The notes beneath the pieces were generated by a model. That model was not told where the DNA came from, ran no database searches, and saw only the letters and a program-made list of their open reading frames with translations. Shown piece by piece: positions 28,862 through 37,073 of a stretch of 64,000 nucleotides of DNA. The DNA comes from DASXIF01 sp036498145 (GTDB lineage: Bacteria > Actinomycetota > Actinomycetes > Mycobacteriales > Jatrophihabitantaceae), in contig CAVPSV010000004.1 of NCBI GenBank assembly GCA_963708625.1, positions 372,001-436,000 on the forward strand, read 5' to 3'. How positions within the stretch are numbered: position 1 is the stretch's first letter; the number at the start of each line of letters is the position of its first letter. A program made the translations under genes and the position numbers.

Positions 28862-29052
28862 CGTGACACTTCACGGCGATGACACCGCGATCTGTCCGCA
28901 GCGGCGACTAGGTGTCGCGCTCTTCTCGGGCCCTGGGGCTCTGCGATCCGCACTCCGCCCTCGACTCGACGAGACGATCTTCTTCCGCAGCGGGCGCGGA
29001 ACTGGTACGTATTGACCAGTTGGTCATATTGGGTCACCGGTGGGAGGTATCC

Positions 29053-29853
29053 GTGCGAAAGTCGCGAATTCTGATGGTCGCCGCGGCGGTCGGCGCCGTC
29101 GCCACGCTGGCACTCGGCCTGGCTCCGGCGGCCACCGCGAGTTCGGTGAAATATGTGGCGCTCGGCGACTCCTACGCCGCCGGGGTGGGTTCCGGCAGCT
29201 ACATCTCCGCCAGTGGCAGCTGCTCGCGCAGCACACTGGCCTACCCCTACTTGTGGGCCAGTACGCACGCGCCCGCATCGTTCACCTTCGTGGCATGCAG
29301 CGGAGCCAAGACCACCGACGTCAACGCCAACCAGTTGTCCGCGTTGAGCTCGTCCACCACGCTGGTCAGCGTCACCATCGGCGGCAACGATGTCGGCTTC
29401 GCCTCGGTGATGGAGGACTGCGTCATCTACGGCACCGACACCTGCGTGTCGGAGGTGAACACCGCGGAGAACACGGCACGCAATCAGCTGCCCGGCTGGC
29501 TGGACACCACGTACAACGGCATCCGCAGCCACGCCCCCACCGCCACCGTGGTGGTCGTCGACTACCCGCGCTTCTATCACGATCTGTGGTACTGCGTTGG
29601 GCTGAGCAGCACTTCCCGCAACAAGATCAACGAGGGTGCGGACGTACTGGACGGGGTGATCTCGGCGGCTGCGACACGGCACGGCTTCCGCTTCGCCGAC
29701 GTGCGGCCCGCGTTCGGCAACGGCCACGAGATCTGCGACAGCAACTCCTGGCTGCACTCGGTCGACTGGAGTGATGTCACGCAGTCGTACCACCCCACTG
29801 CCGCGGGCCAGTCCGGCGGGTATCTGCCCGCATTCACCGCCCAAGCCGGGTGA
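29053..29853 (+). CDS. Secreted SGNH/GDSL-family hydrolase
   Basis: GTG 29053 is preceded by GGGAGG. It starts RKSRILMVAAAVGAVATLAL, a signal peptide with cleavage near ATAS; the longer frame from 28912 was rejected for that reason. The mature enzyme shows ALGDSYAAGVGSG (nucleophile Ser), IGGNDVGFA, six cysteines and the histidine block SDVTQSYHPTAAGQ. It is close in type to Streptomyces secreted GDSL lipases and cholesterol-esterase-like enzymes; predicted role is extracellular ester hydrolysis. A short palindrome TGACCAGTTGGTCA (29013-29026) lies upstream and might bind a regulator. The gene is divergent from mtrA. Confidence 0.88.
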   Translation: MRKSRILMVAAAVGAVATLALGLAPAATASSVKYVALGDSYAAGVGSGSYISASGSCSRSTLAYPYLWASTHAPASFTFVACSGAKTTDVNANQLSALSSSTTLVSVTIGGNDVGFASVMEDCVIYGTDTCVSEVNTAENTARNQLPGWLDTTYNGIRSHAPTATVVVVDYPRFYHDLWYCVGLSSTSRNKINEGADVLDGVISAAATRHGFRFADVRPAFGNGHEICDSNSWLHSVDWSDVTQSYHPTAAGQSGGYLPAFTAQAG

Positions 29854-29946
29854 GGTCAGGGCGAACGACCCCGGTAACGCGGACCACGACATCTCGCGCC
29901 GAGGCGATTGCCAGCCGTTGAGGCGGCTGCCAGGCTGGCTTTCGCC

Positions 29947-30525
29947 ATGGCCGACAATGCTGCCGCGCACCCCCGATCGGCGGGACAGCGTGCCGCCGCA
30001 TCGGCCGCGGCCGTCCTGCTCACCGGTGCCGCCGTCGCGGTAGGCCTCGGCGTCTACGCGCGCGAACACCAACCCGCGCTGCGACCGCTGTACCTGTTCG
30101 GGTTCTCCGGCATGTTGCAGATGAAGACGTGGTTCGCGACCGCGGTGCTGGTGCTGGTGCTGGCACAAGTGGCCAGCGCGTCGTGGATGTGGAACCGGTT
30201 ACCCGGCGCCGGACCGTCGCCGTCCTGGCTGCCGGGCGTGCACCGATGGACGGGCGCGCTCGCTTTCGTCGTCAGCGTGCCGGTGGCGCTGCATTGCCTG
30301 TGGTCACTCGGCTTCGTCACCTCGACCCCGCGGGTGCTGGTGCACAGCATCGCCGGTTGTGCCTTCTACGGCGCATACGCGGCCAAGATGCTCGCGCTGC
30401 GGCTGCGGGCGTTGCCCGGGTGGACGCTGCCGGTTCTCGGCGGGTTGGTGTTCGCCGTGTTCATCACGCTGTGGCTGACCTCGGCGCTGTGGTTCTTCAC
30501 CCGCAGCGGTCTGCCGCTGACATGA
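29947..30525 (+). CDS. DUF6529-like membrane protein, partner of a Rieske protein
   Basis: The product is about 192 residues with five or six hydrophobic helices and several histidines placed in or near helices (VHRWTGALAFVVSVPVALHCLW, LVHSIAGCAFYGAY), as in haem-binding cytochrome b561-like or DUF6529 proteins. Its stop overlaps the ATG of the Rieske gene (ATGA), so the two are coupled and probably form a small membrane electron-transfer unit. The electron partners are unknown. ATG 29947 was chosen; TTG 29908 is a longer alternative with a GAGGCG upstream. Confidence 0.75.
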   Translation: MADNAAAHPRSAGQRAAASAAAVLLTGAAVAVGLGVYAREHQPALRPLYLFGFSGMLQMKTWFATAVLVLVLAQVASASWMWNRLPGAGPSPSWLPGVHRWTGALAFVVSVPVALHCLWSLGFVTSTPRVLVHSIAGCAFYGAYAAKMLALRLRALPGWTLPVLGGLVFAVFITLWLTSALWFFTRSGLPLT

Positions 30526-31001
30526 CGAACACCGGTGAGTTCGGCAGCGACGTGGACACCGCGGTGTCGCGCCGCTCCGTCGTCACCGGTGTAGTGGTCG
30601 CGGTCGTCGGCGGGGTGGCCGGCGACGCCGTCGCGCGCAACAGCTCCGCGGCCAAGGCGAAACGCGGCACCACCGCGGCCAACGCGTACGGGCCGCCCGC
30701 CACCGCGTCCGGCGCGCAACCACTGGCCAGCCTCGCGCAGATCCCGGTGGGCGGCGGCGTCGTCCTGTCCAAGCAGTCGATCGTGCTGACCCGCACGGCC
30801 GACGGTTCGGTGCACGCCTTCTCGGCGATCTGCACCCATCAGGGCTGCACTGTGGACAAGGTCAGCCACGGCACGATCAGCTGTCCGTGCCACGGCAGCA
30901 CATTCGATGCGAGCACCGGTGCGGTCACCGGCGGGCCTGCACCGAGGCCGCTGCCGGGCATCACGGTCACCGTGCGGGATGGGAGCGTGTACCGGTCGTG
31001 A
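30522..31001 (+). CDS. Rieske [2Fe-2S] protein, Tat-type signal
   Basis: The ATG overlaps the upstream stop. The N-terminus carries SRRSVVTGVVVAVVGGVAGD, a twin-arginine-like signal or anchor. The iron-sulfur ligands are clear: CTHQGC (first Cys/His pair) and CPCHGSTFD (second pair), near residues 103-125, followed by PLPGITVTVRDG. At 159 residues it is a minimal single-domain Rieske protein placed on the outer face of the membrane. It may take electrons from the DUF6529-like protein; this is inferred from gene coupling. Confidence 0.88.
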   Translation: MTNTGEFGSDVDTAVSRRSVVTGVVVAVVGGVAGDAVARNSSAAKAKRGTTAANAYGPPATASGAQPLASLAQIPVGGGVVLSKQSIVLTRTADGSVHAFSAICTHQGCTVDKVSHGTISCPCHGSTFDASTGAVTGGPAPRPLPGITVTVRDGSVYRS

Positions 31002-31084
31002 ACAGAGTGTGGACGGTGCTGCCGACCATCATCTGGCTGCTGGGCGCCGGCTTCGGGATCGGTGCGTTGATCGCCCTACGTTGA
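30998..31084 (+). CDS. 28-residue single-helix membrane peptide
   Basis: GTG 30998 overlaps the Rieske stop (GTGA) in the style of the two upstream genes. The product NRVWTVLPTIIWLLGAGFGI and a short GALIALR end form one hydrophobic helix with a basic tip. Its last codons merge into a 14-bp tandem repeat. It may be the third, small subunit of the same membrane redox unit. Size and lack of homologues known to me keep confidence moderate. Confidence 0.45.
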   Translation: MNRVWTVLPTIIWLLGAGFGIGALIALR

Positions 31085-31107
31085 TCGCCCTACGTTGATC
31101 GCCCTGC
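31066..31107 (+). repeat. 14-bp tandem repeat, three copies
   Basis: The unit GTTGATCGCCCTAC occurs at 31066-31079, 31080-31093 and, with one change, 31094-31107. A weaker fourth copy follows near 31136. The first copy codes for the end of the 28-residue peptide and its stop, so the repeat has grown from the 3' end of a gene. Confidence 0.85.
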
Positions 31108-31299
31108 GTTGCTCGTCCCCGGCTGATAGACCTGCATTGATCGCCCGTGCGGATTGCCGCTTGCGGCCGGGCTTATCGCGTCGCGGCCGGTCCCGGCCTA
31201 ACACTTAACGCCTTCCGGGTGAGCTAGGCACCAACTCTCCGCTAGCATCTGACGCCCTAACGGAAAATGAACTTCTGTGGGTCTGGAGAGGACGGCGCG

Positions 31300-32409
31300 G
31301 TGACCGAACGCACGACTGTCGGCCGCACCGTCTTCGTCCTCGGCGGTGGCGGCGCGCTGGGCTCCTACCAGGCCGGCGCTCTGCAGGCCTTGCTGGAGCA
31401 CGGCGTGGTGCCGGACGCGATCTACGGCGCATCGGTCGGTGCACTCAACGGCGCCTACCTCGCGCACGATCCCACTCCCGCGCGAGCCGCGCAGCTGGTC
31501 GGCTGGTGGACCGGCGAGCAAGCCCGGGAGGTGCTCACGCCCACGCCGTGGCAGCGCCTGCGCGGCATTGCGGCGGCGGTCCGGGGTGCCGGCGCGCTGT
31601 TCGACGAGCGCCCGCTGCGTCGCATGATCGAGCGGCATGTCGGCGCGCACGACATTGCCGAACTCGCGATCCCGCTGCTGGTCACCACCACCTGCCTCGA
31701 CTGCGCCCGGCCGATCCAGCACAGCCAGGGCGCGATCGCTGATGTGCTGGTCGCCAGCTGCGCGCTGCCCGGGTTGTTTCCCGCCGTGCGCCTGCTCGAC
31801 GGGCACCGGCACGTCGACGCCGGAGTGCTGTGCGGCGTGCCGGTCCGGGCGGCGGTGGAGGCGGCCTGCCCGGCAGACCGGATCTTCGTGCTGGACTGCG
31901 CGCTGGCACCGGTCACCAGCCGCGCCGGATGCGCAGTACCCTCCCCCGAGCTGCCGCCGGACGTTATGTCAGAGCTGCCGCCGGGCGAGCGCTGCGCCGT
32001 GACGTCGGCGCCGAGCCGCACCGACTACGTGCCACCGGTCGAATCGTTCCCGGGCGTATTGCAGGCGGTGCTGGATTCCTTCGCCGTGGCCCGTACCGGC
32101 GCCAACATCGCGGCCGTCGGGCCGAGTCTGGCCGATGCGCGAGTGCACGTCGCACCGCACATCGCCGATGCCTGGGCCGCCGGCCACTTGGACCGCGTGC
32201 CTGCCAGTCCCCGCGACTGCTCAGCGGTGGACGAGCTGCTCGCGGCCGGCCGTCGCGCTACCGCGGCCTGGCTCGACAGCGCGCACCTCGACGGTGCCCA
32301 CCTCGACAGCGGGCACCTCGACGGCGCTCGTGCCGGCGCCCTCGCCGACCCGGCGCAGCTGATCGACCCCGGTTCCGTCGTCCACCCGGCCGAGCACCAC
32401 CTTCGGTAG
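31300..32409 (+). CDS. Patatin-like phospholipase
   Basis: GTG 31300 is preceded by GGAGAGGA at seven bases and was preferred over ATG 31267. The patatin core shows the oxyanion loop LGGGGALGSYQAGAL near 13-27, the nucleophile elbow GASVGALNG (Ser near 48) and the dyad aspartate in HVDAGVLCGVPV near 178 (DAG instead of the usual DGG). This fold hydrolyses acyl chains from membrane lipids. The C-terminal 50 residues include pentapeptide-like AHLDG/AHLDS repeats and overlap the convergent SGNH gene by 189 bases. Confidence 0.85.
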   Translation: MTERTTVGRTVFVLGGGGALGSYQAGALQALLEHGVVPDAIYGASVGALNGAYLAHDPTPARAAQLVGWWTGEQAREVLTPTPWQRLRGIAAAVRGAGALFDERPLRRMIERHVGAHDIAELAIPLLVTTTCLDCARPIQHSQGAIADVLVASCALPGLFPAVRLLDGHRHVDAGVLCGVPVRAAVEAACPADRIFVLDCALAPVTSRAGCAVPSPELPPDVMSELPPGERCAVTSAPSRTDYVPPVESFPGVLQAVLDSFAVARTGANIAAVGPSLADARVHVAPHIADAWAAGHLDRVPASPRDCSAVDELLAAGRRATAAWLDSAHLDGAHLDSGHLDGARAGALADPAQLIDPGSVVHPAEHHLR

Positions 32410-33165
32410 CCGGCTGGCCAGCCACGGCGCGCCGTGGGTGACGAACCAGCGCAGCTCGGCGAGCTTGCCGGCGGCTGTGTCCGGTATTGGCATCGGTGCG
32501 ATGACGGCAGTCGGCACAAGGAGCACAGTGGGCACCGTCGACACGGTCGGCACAGCAGCCTCCCGCATGCGCAGTGCGCGCAGCCCTGCTGTCGCCACGG
32601 CGTGGTGTCCGTACTCGCTGAGATGAATTCGATCGACGGCCCACGCGCACCGCGCACGCAGCGCAGGGACGGCGGCCAGGTCCAGGGGTACCGCGTTGGC
32701 GCAGGTGGCGATCGCGGCTGCGAGCGCCGCATTGACCGCGTCGATGCGTGCGCCATAGCGGCGACGCATGACACGCGGCAGCGGCAGCCGGGCCATCGCG
32801 TCGTGCAGCAGCACGACGAGGACGACGTCATGGCATGCGCCCAGCTCACCGACGATGGTGGCGATGTGGGCGTGCGTCGCGTCCGGATCGAAGGCGGAGC
32901 GCACCACGTCGTTCAGCCCGACGAAGACGGTCGCGACGGTGCCGGGACGATCGAGTGCGCGCGAGAGCTGCGCGTGCGCCACTTCCGCCGATGCGAGCCC
33001 GGGCGAGGCGAGCAGGTCGATATGCATGCCTAGAGCGGCGCCGAGCAGGCCGACCCAGGTCCGCTCGGGCGCCACGACCACGCCCACGCCGACGCCGCAG
33101 CTGAAGCTGTCACCGAGCGCCACCAGCCGGGGCCGAATGATCAGCGCCTCGACCTGCTCGCTCAC
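32221..33165 (-). CDS. SGNH hydrolase, cytoplasmic type
   Basis: GTG 33165 overlaps the stop of the upstream glycosyltransferase (GTGA). The product begins EQVEALIIRPRLVALGDSFSCG with block I GDSFS, then VFVGLNDVVRSAFDP (block III) and AVDRIHLSEYGHHAVA (block V with the catalytic Asp-x-x-His). There is no signal peptide. A conserved ELRWFVTHGAPWLASRLPK ends the folded part; the last 60 residues (VEVPAVEVGTVEVRAVEPG) are encoded by a 15-bp repeat shared with the opposite-strand patatin. The predicted role is an esterase or deacylase acting with the two GT4 enzymes of the same operon, perhaps in glycolipid processing (inference). Confidence 0.8.
   Translation of the reverse strand: MSEQVEALIIRPRLVALGDSFSCGVGVGVVVAPERTWVGLLGAALGMHIDLLASPGLASAEVAHAQLSRALDRPGTVATVFVGLNDVVRSAFDPDATHAHIATIVGELGACHDVVLVVLLHDAMARLPLPRVMRRRYGARIDAVNAALAAAIATCANAVPLDLAAVPALRARCAWAVDRIHLSEYGHHAVATAGLRALRMREAAVPTVSTVPTVLLVPTAVIAPMPIPDTAAGKLAELRWFVTHGAPWLASRLPKVVLGRVDDGTGVDQLRRVGEGAGTSAVEVPAVEVGTVEVRAVEPGRGSATAGREQLVHR
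32266..32325. repeat. 15-bp tandem repeat inside a convergent gene overlap
   Basis: Four imperfect 15-bp units (32266-32280, 32281-32295, 32296-32310, 32311-32325) share the core CACCTCGACRGC, with CTCGACAGC in the first. On the plus strand they encode AWLDS, AHLDG, AHLDS and GHLDG in the patatin. On the minus strand they encode the valine/glutamate-rich tail of the SGNH hydrolase. Confidence 0.85.
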
Positions 33166-34280
33166 GAGGCCACCGCGCTGGGTGTCGTGAGCCCGTGCAC
33201 AGCCAGGAAGCCGGCCACGGTGCGCGCCCAGTCGAACTCGAGTGCGCGTGTGCGGGCCGCGGCGCCGGTGCGCGCGGCCGGTTGCGCGAGCACCTCCTGC
33301 ACTGCGTCCGCGAACGCGGTGCCGGAACCGTACGCCGCACGCCCGGCCGTGCCGACCACGGACGGCAGCGCCGAGCGGCGGTTCACCACCACCGGCGTGC
33401 CGCAGGCGAGCGCCTCCAGCGCGGCAAGGCCGAAGGTCTCCACCGGGCCCGGTGCGAGTGCAACGTCCGCACTCGCCAGCACCGCGGCCACCTCGTCGCC
33501 CGGCAGGTGCCCGAGAAAGGTGATCGGCAGGCCGCGCGCCTGGCGCTCCAGCCGGCCGCGCAGCGGCCCGTCGCCGGCGATGAGCAGATGCGCCGGCCGT
33601 TCGCGCTCGAGCAACTGGCGCACCGTGTCGACGGCGATAGCCGGTCGCTTCTCCGGCGAGAGCCTGATCGCCATCGCCAGCAGCGCGGCGCCGTCCGGCG
33701 CGAACCGGCGCCAGTGGGCGTGCTCGGCGGCACGCGGACTGAACCGCACATGGTCGACGCCGAGCGGCACCACGCTCAGGTTCGGCACCGACAGCCGCTG
33801 GAACTCCGCCGCGGCCCAGTCCGTGGTGCACACGACGGCGTCGAACTCGGCGCTGAGCCGCTTGTTGCTGGCGTCGGCCAGTCGCCGGGCCGGAAAACGG
33901 TTGCGGGTCCACTGCTCGACGAGCCGATCCAGCCGCTCGTGCGACACCACCAGCGAGCCGATGCCCGCGCGCCGGGCGAAGGCACCCAGGCCACGCAACG
34001 TGGTGCGGTCGTGCACCTCGAGCCGGTGCGTGCCGGCGGCCAGGGCCGGCGCCACCGCGCGCACGGTGAGCACCTGGTACCCGGTGCCGGGCAGGACATG
34101 GCCGGGCAGTTCGAGCCGTTCGCCCCAGTCGTGGCGCGTGCGTCGTCGCTTCTCGCCCGGGACGATCTGCAGCACCTCGTGCCCGGCGCAGGCATACCCG
34201 GCGGCCAGGTTCGCCAGCACGGTGCGAATGCCGCCGGAGTGCGGACCGACGAAGTTCGCCACCTGCACGATGCGGCTCAT
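33162..34280 (-). CDS. GT4-family glycosyltransferase
   Basis: From ATG 34280 (MSRIVQVANFVGPHSGGIRT) the product has the GT-B fold of family 4: an N-terminal acceptor domain with SGGIRTVLANLA, and a C-terminal nucleotide-sugar domain with LSPEKRPAIAVDTVR, AGDGPLRGRLE, FLGHLPGDEVAAVL and the ETFGLAALEALACGTPVV signature with its EX7E glutamates. It begins 10 bases after the upstream GT4 gene and ends over the SGNH start. Longer frames upstream enter the neighbouring gene. Donor and acceptor are unknown; a mannose or glucose donor would fit the family. Confidence 0.85.
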   Translation of the reverse strand: MSRIVQVANFVGPHSGGIRTVLANLAAGYACAGHEVLQIVPGEKRRRTRHDWGERLELPGHVLPGTGYQVLTVRAVAPALAAGTHRLEVHDRTTLRGLGAFARRAGIGSLVVSHERLDRLVEQWTRNRFPARRLADASNKRLSAEFDAVVCTTDWAAAEFQRLSVPNLSVVPLGVDHVRFSPRAAEHAHWRRFAPDGAALLAMAIRLSPEKRPAIAVDTVRQLLERERPAHLLIAGDGPLRGRLERQARGLPITFLGHLPGDEVAAVLASADVALAPGPVETFGLAALEALACGTPVVVNRRSALPSVVGTAGRAAYGSGTAFADAVQEVLAQPAARTGAAARTRALEFDWARTVAGFLAVHGLTTPSAVAS

Positions 34281-34290
34281 CGCCGGCGCC

Positions 34291-35418
34291 TCAGGACGCT
34301 CTCGTGACCGAGCGGCGCGTGTCTGCCACCGACGCATAGTGATCGACCAACTCCTGCGTGACTCGCTCCCAGGTGCGGCGAACCACGGACGGGCGGGCGT
34401 GGAAGGCAAGCTGGGCGAGCCGGTCCCGGTCCTGGCACATCCCCTGCACGAGTGCTGCCAGTTCGCGTGTGTCACCGCCGCGCCACAGCAGTCCATTGCT
34501 GCCGTCGTGCACCAGGTCCAGCGGGCCGCCCGCTGCGGCGGCGATCACCGGCACGCCCGCGCTCAGCGCCTCCTGCACGACCTGGCAGAACGTCTCGTCC
34601 GTGCCGGGATGCACGAGCAGGTCGAGCGAGGCCATCACCCGGCCGAGGTCATTGCCCACCAGCTGCCCGGTGAAGATCGCATCCGGCATCAGCCGTTGCA
34701 GCGAGTGGCGGCGCGGGCCGTCGCCCACGACGACGAGTTGGACGCCGGCGAGCCGGCTCACCGACGCCAGCCGGTGCACCTGCTTCTCCGGCGCGAGCCG
34801 GCCGACGAAGCCGACCAGCAGCCGTCCGCCGCTGGTTCGGCGCCGCCACAGCTCCTCGCGTTGGTCCGGGTGAAAGCGGCGGGTGTCCACGCCGCGGGCC
34901 CACCGCGCGAGCGGGCCGATGCCCTGGCGCGCGAGTTGATCGGCCGATGCGCCCGACGGCACGAGGGTCAGGTCGGCCGCGTTGTGGATCCGACGCAGGT
35001 GCGCCCACACCAACGGCCCGCTGAGCAGCACGTGGTAGCGACGCGCGAATGCGGCGAGGTCGGTCTGGTAGATGGCGACGGTCGGCAGCTCGAGCTGGTT
35101 CGCGGCGCGTACCGCGGCGGATCCGAGCAGCGCGGGCGAGGCCAGGTGCACCACGTCCGGGGCGATCTTCTCCATGATCGGCACCAGGTCGAGTGCCGGC
35201 CGGGCCACCTGCACCTGGCGGTATCCGGGCAATGTCACCGACGGCACGCGGATGACCGGGACGGGCAGGCCCGAGCGGCTTCGGTAGCTCGCGCCGCTCG
35301 GTGCGACGACGACGGGTTCGTGGCCGCGGCGGGCGAGGTTGTCGGCCACCTGGATGACGGAGTTGACGACGCCGTTCACGGCGGGAGTGAACGTTTCGGC
35401 TATCAGCGCGATACGCAC
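34291..35418 (-). CDS. GT4-family mannosyltransferase, MgtA/PimB-like
   Basis: The 375-residue product begins MRIALIAETFTPAVNGVVNS, the N-terminal phrase of the actinobacterial MgtA/PimB' group of GDP-mannose-dependent alpha-mannosyltransferases acting on glycolipids. The C-terminal half shows VGFVGRLAPEKQVHRL, VVVGDGPRRHSLQRL, HPGTDETFCQVVQEALSAGV with the EX7E motif, and AGGPLDLV. First gene of a three-gene minus-strand operon with a second GT4 gene and an SGNH hydrolase. The mannose-phosphate genes on the same strand nearby (manA, manB) could supply its donor precursor. Confidence 0.82.
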   Translation of the reverse strand: MRIALIAETFTPAVNGVVNSVIQVADNLARRGHEPVVVAPSGASYRSRSGLPVPVIRVPSVTLPGYRQVQVARPALDLVPIMEKIAPDVVHLASPALLGSAAVRAANQLELPTVAIYQTDLAAFARRYHVLLSGPLVWAHLRRIHNAADLTLVPSGASADQLARQGIGPLARWARGVDTRRFHPDQREELWRRRTSGGRLLVGFVGRLAPEKQVHRLASVSRLAGVQLVVVGDGPRRHSLQRLMPDAIFTGQLVGNDLGRVMASLDLLVHPGTDETFCQVVQEALSAGVPVIAAAAGGPLDLVHDGSNGLLWRGGDTRELAALVQGMCQDRDRLAQLAFHARPSVVRRTWERVTQELVDHYASVADTRRSVTRAS

Positions 35419-35510
35419 AATCCAGACGGTCGAGAGCCAATTGATCCAAATGCCAACCTCGACGAGGCGTCACGTTGAACAGAACATGACGAACCAACAC
35501 CTGCCAGCAA

Positions 35511-35557
35511 ACGTGGGGAGGTTTCTTCCCGGATTCCGGGAAAAAACCTCCCCACGT
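35511..35557 (-). terminator. Long hairpin after ahcY
   Basis: Arms 35511-35533 and 35535-35557 are complementary over 23 positions with one mismatch, around a one-base centre. The outer part is ACGTGGGGAGG / CCTCCCCACGT and the inner part contains A/T runs. It lies 17 bases beyond the ahcY stop and close to the start of the divergent-side mannosyltransferase gene, so it most likely ends the ahcY transcript. The symmetry would let it work on both strands. Confidence 0.75.
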
Positions 35558-35573
35558 CGGGAGAAACGGTGTC

Positions 35574-37073
35574 TTAGTAGCGGTAGAGCTCTGGCTTGTA
35601 GGGGCCGGCTACGTCGACGCCGATGTACTCGGCCTGCGACTTGGTCAGGGTGGTCAGCTTCGCGCCGACGGCATCGAGGTGCAGCCGGGCTACCTTCTCG
35701 TCGAGGTGCTTCGGCAGCGTGGTGACGGTCGGCTTGCCGTCGGTCAGGTACGCGTCCGGGTTCTTGTGGATCTCGATCTGGGCGATGGTCTGGTTGGCGA
35801 ACGACGCCGACATCACGAAGCTCGGGTGGCCGGTCGCGTTGCCCAGGTTCAGCAGGCGACCCTCGGACAACACGATGATGGAATGGCCGTCGGGACGATT
35901 CCCATTTCCCGGGAAATGCCACTCGTGCACCTGCGGCTTGACCTCGATCTTCTGCACGCCAGGTATCTTCGCCAGCCCGGCCATGTCGATCTCGTTGTCG
36001 AAGTGACCGATATTGCCGACGATCGCCTGGTGCTTCATCTGCGACATGTGCTCGGCCATGATGATGTCCTTGTTGCCGGTGGCCGTGACGAAGATGTCCG
36101 CCTTGGCCACCACGTCGTCGAGGGTGACGACCTCGAGACCATCCATCGCCGCCTGCAGCGCACAGATCGGATCAACCTCGGTGACGACGACGCGCGCACC
36201 CTGGCCGCGCAGAGACTCGACGCAGCCCTTGCCGACGTCGCCGTAGCCGAGCACGACCGCGAGCTTGCCGCCGATCATCACGTCGGTGCCGCGGTTGATG
36301 CCGTCGATCAGCGAGTGGCGGCAGCCGTACTTGTTGTCGAACTTCGACTTGGTCACCGAGTCGTTGACGTTGATCGCGGGGAACAGCAGCGTGCCGGCCT
36401 TCTCGAACTCGTACAGCCGGTGCACGCCGGTGGTGGTCTCCTCGGTCACGCCGATGATGCCGGCGCCCATGCGGGTGTACTTGCCCGGCTGCTCGGCAAC
36501 CGAACGACGCAGCACGTCGAGGATGACGTGGTACTCCTCGCTGTCGTTCTCGTCCGGCTGCGGCACGACGCCCGCGGCCTCGTACTCGGTGCCCATGTGG
36601 ATGAGCAGGGTGGCGTCACCGCCGTCGTCGACGATGGAGTCCGCGCCGGAGCCGTCAGGCCAGGTCAGCATCTGCTCGGTGCACCACCAGTACTCCTCCA
36701 GCGACTCGCCCTTCCAGGCGAACACCGGGATCCCCTTGGGGTTGTCCGGAGTGCCGTCCTTGCCGACGACGATCGCCGCCGCGGCGTGGTCCTGGGTGGA
36801 GAAGATGTTGCAGCTGACCCAGCGCACGTCGGCGCCGAGTGCGGCCAGCGTCTCGATGAGCACCGCGGTCTGCACGGTCATGTGCAGCGAGCCGGCGATC
36901 TTCTTGCCCTTGAGCGGCTGTGCCGGTCCGAACTCGCGGCGCAGTGCCATCAGGCCGGGCATCTCGTGCTCGGCTAGCTGGATCTCCTTGCGGCCGAAGT
37001 CGGCCAGCGAGAGATCGGCGACCTTGAAGTCGCTGACGGTGCCGGCGCTGTCGGCGGTGAGGGTGATGCCCAC
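35574..37073 (-). CDS. ahcY: S-adenosyl-L-homocysteine hydrolase
   Basis: The enzyme splits S-adenosylhomocysteine into adenosine and homocysteine and so removes the product of methyl transfer. GTG 37073 is preceded by AGGAG at five bases, giving a 499-residue protein, the normal actinobacterial length. Motifs include DFKVADLSLADFGRKEIQLA at the N-terminus, HMTVQTAVLIETLAALGADV, NIFSTQDHAAAA, the NAD-binding VVLGYGDVGKGCVESLRGQG, GHFDNEID, and C-terminal GHPSFVMSASFANQ with KPELYRY. The same frame continues upstream without a stop into a MerR-type HTH (see next entry). It is the last gene of the manB-to-manA run and is followed by a strong hairpin. Confidence 0.93.
   Translation of the reverse strand: MGITLTADSAGTVSDFKVADLSLADFGRKEIQLAEHEMPGLMALRREFGPAQPLKGKKIAGSLHMTVQTAVLIETLAALGADVRWVSCNIFSTQDHAAAAIVVGKDGTPDNPKGIPVFAWKGESLEEYWWCTEQMLTWPDGSGADSIVDDGGDATLLIHMGTEYEAAGVVPQPDENDSEEYHVILDVLRRSVAEQPGKYTRMGAGIIGVTEETTTGVHRLYEFEKAGTLLFPAINVNDSVTKSKFDNKYGCRHSLIDGINRGTDVMIGGKLAVVLGYGDVGKGCVESLRGQGARVVVTEVDPICALQAAMDGLEVVTLDDVVAKADIFVTATGNKDIIMAEHMSQMKHQAIVGNIGHFDNEIDMAGLAKIPGVQKIEVKPQVHEWHFPGNGNRPDGHSIIVLSEGRLLNLGNATGHPSFVMSASFANQTIAQIEIHKNPDAYLTDGKPTVTTLPKHLDEKVARLHLDAVGAKLTTLTKSQAEYIGVDVAGPYKPELYRY

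Noticed and set aside
28864..28885. Two TGACAC repeats upstream of mtrA as MtrA boxes
   Set aside because: The known MtrA motif is a GTCACA-type direct repeat with different spacing; the match is too weak to claim.
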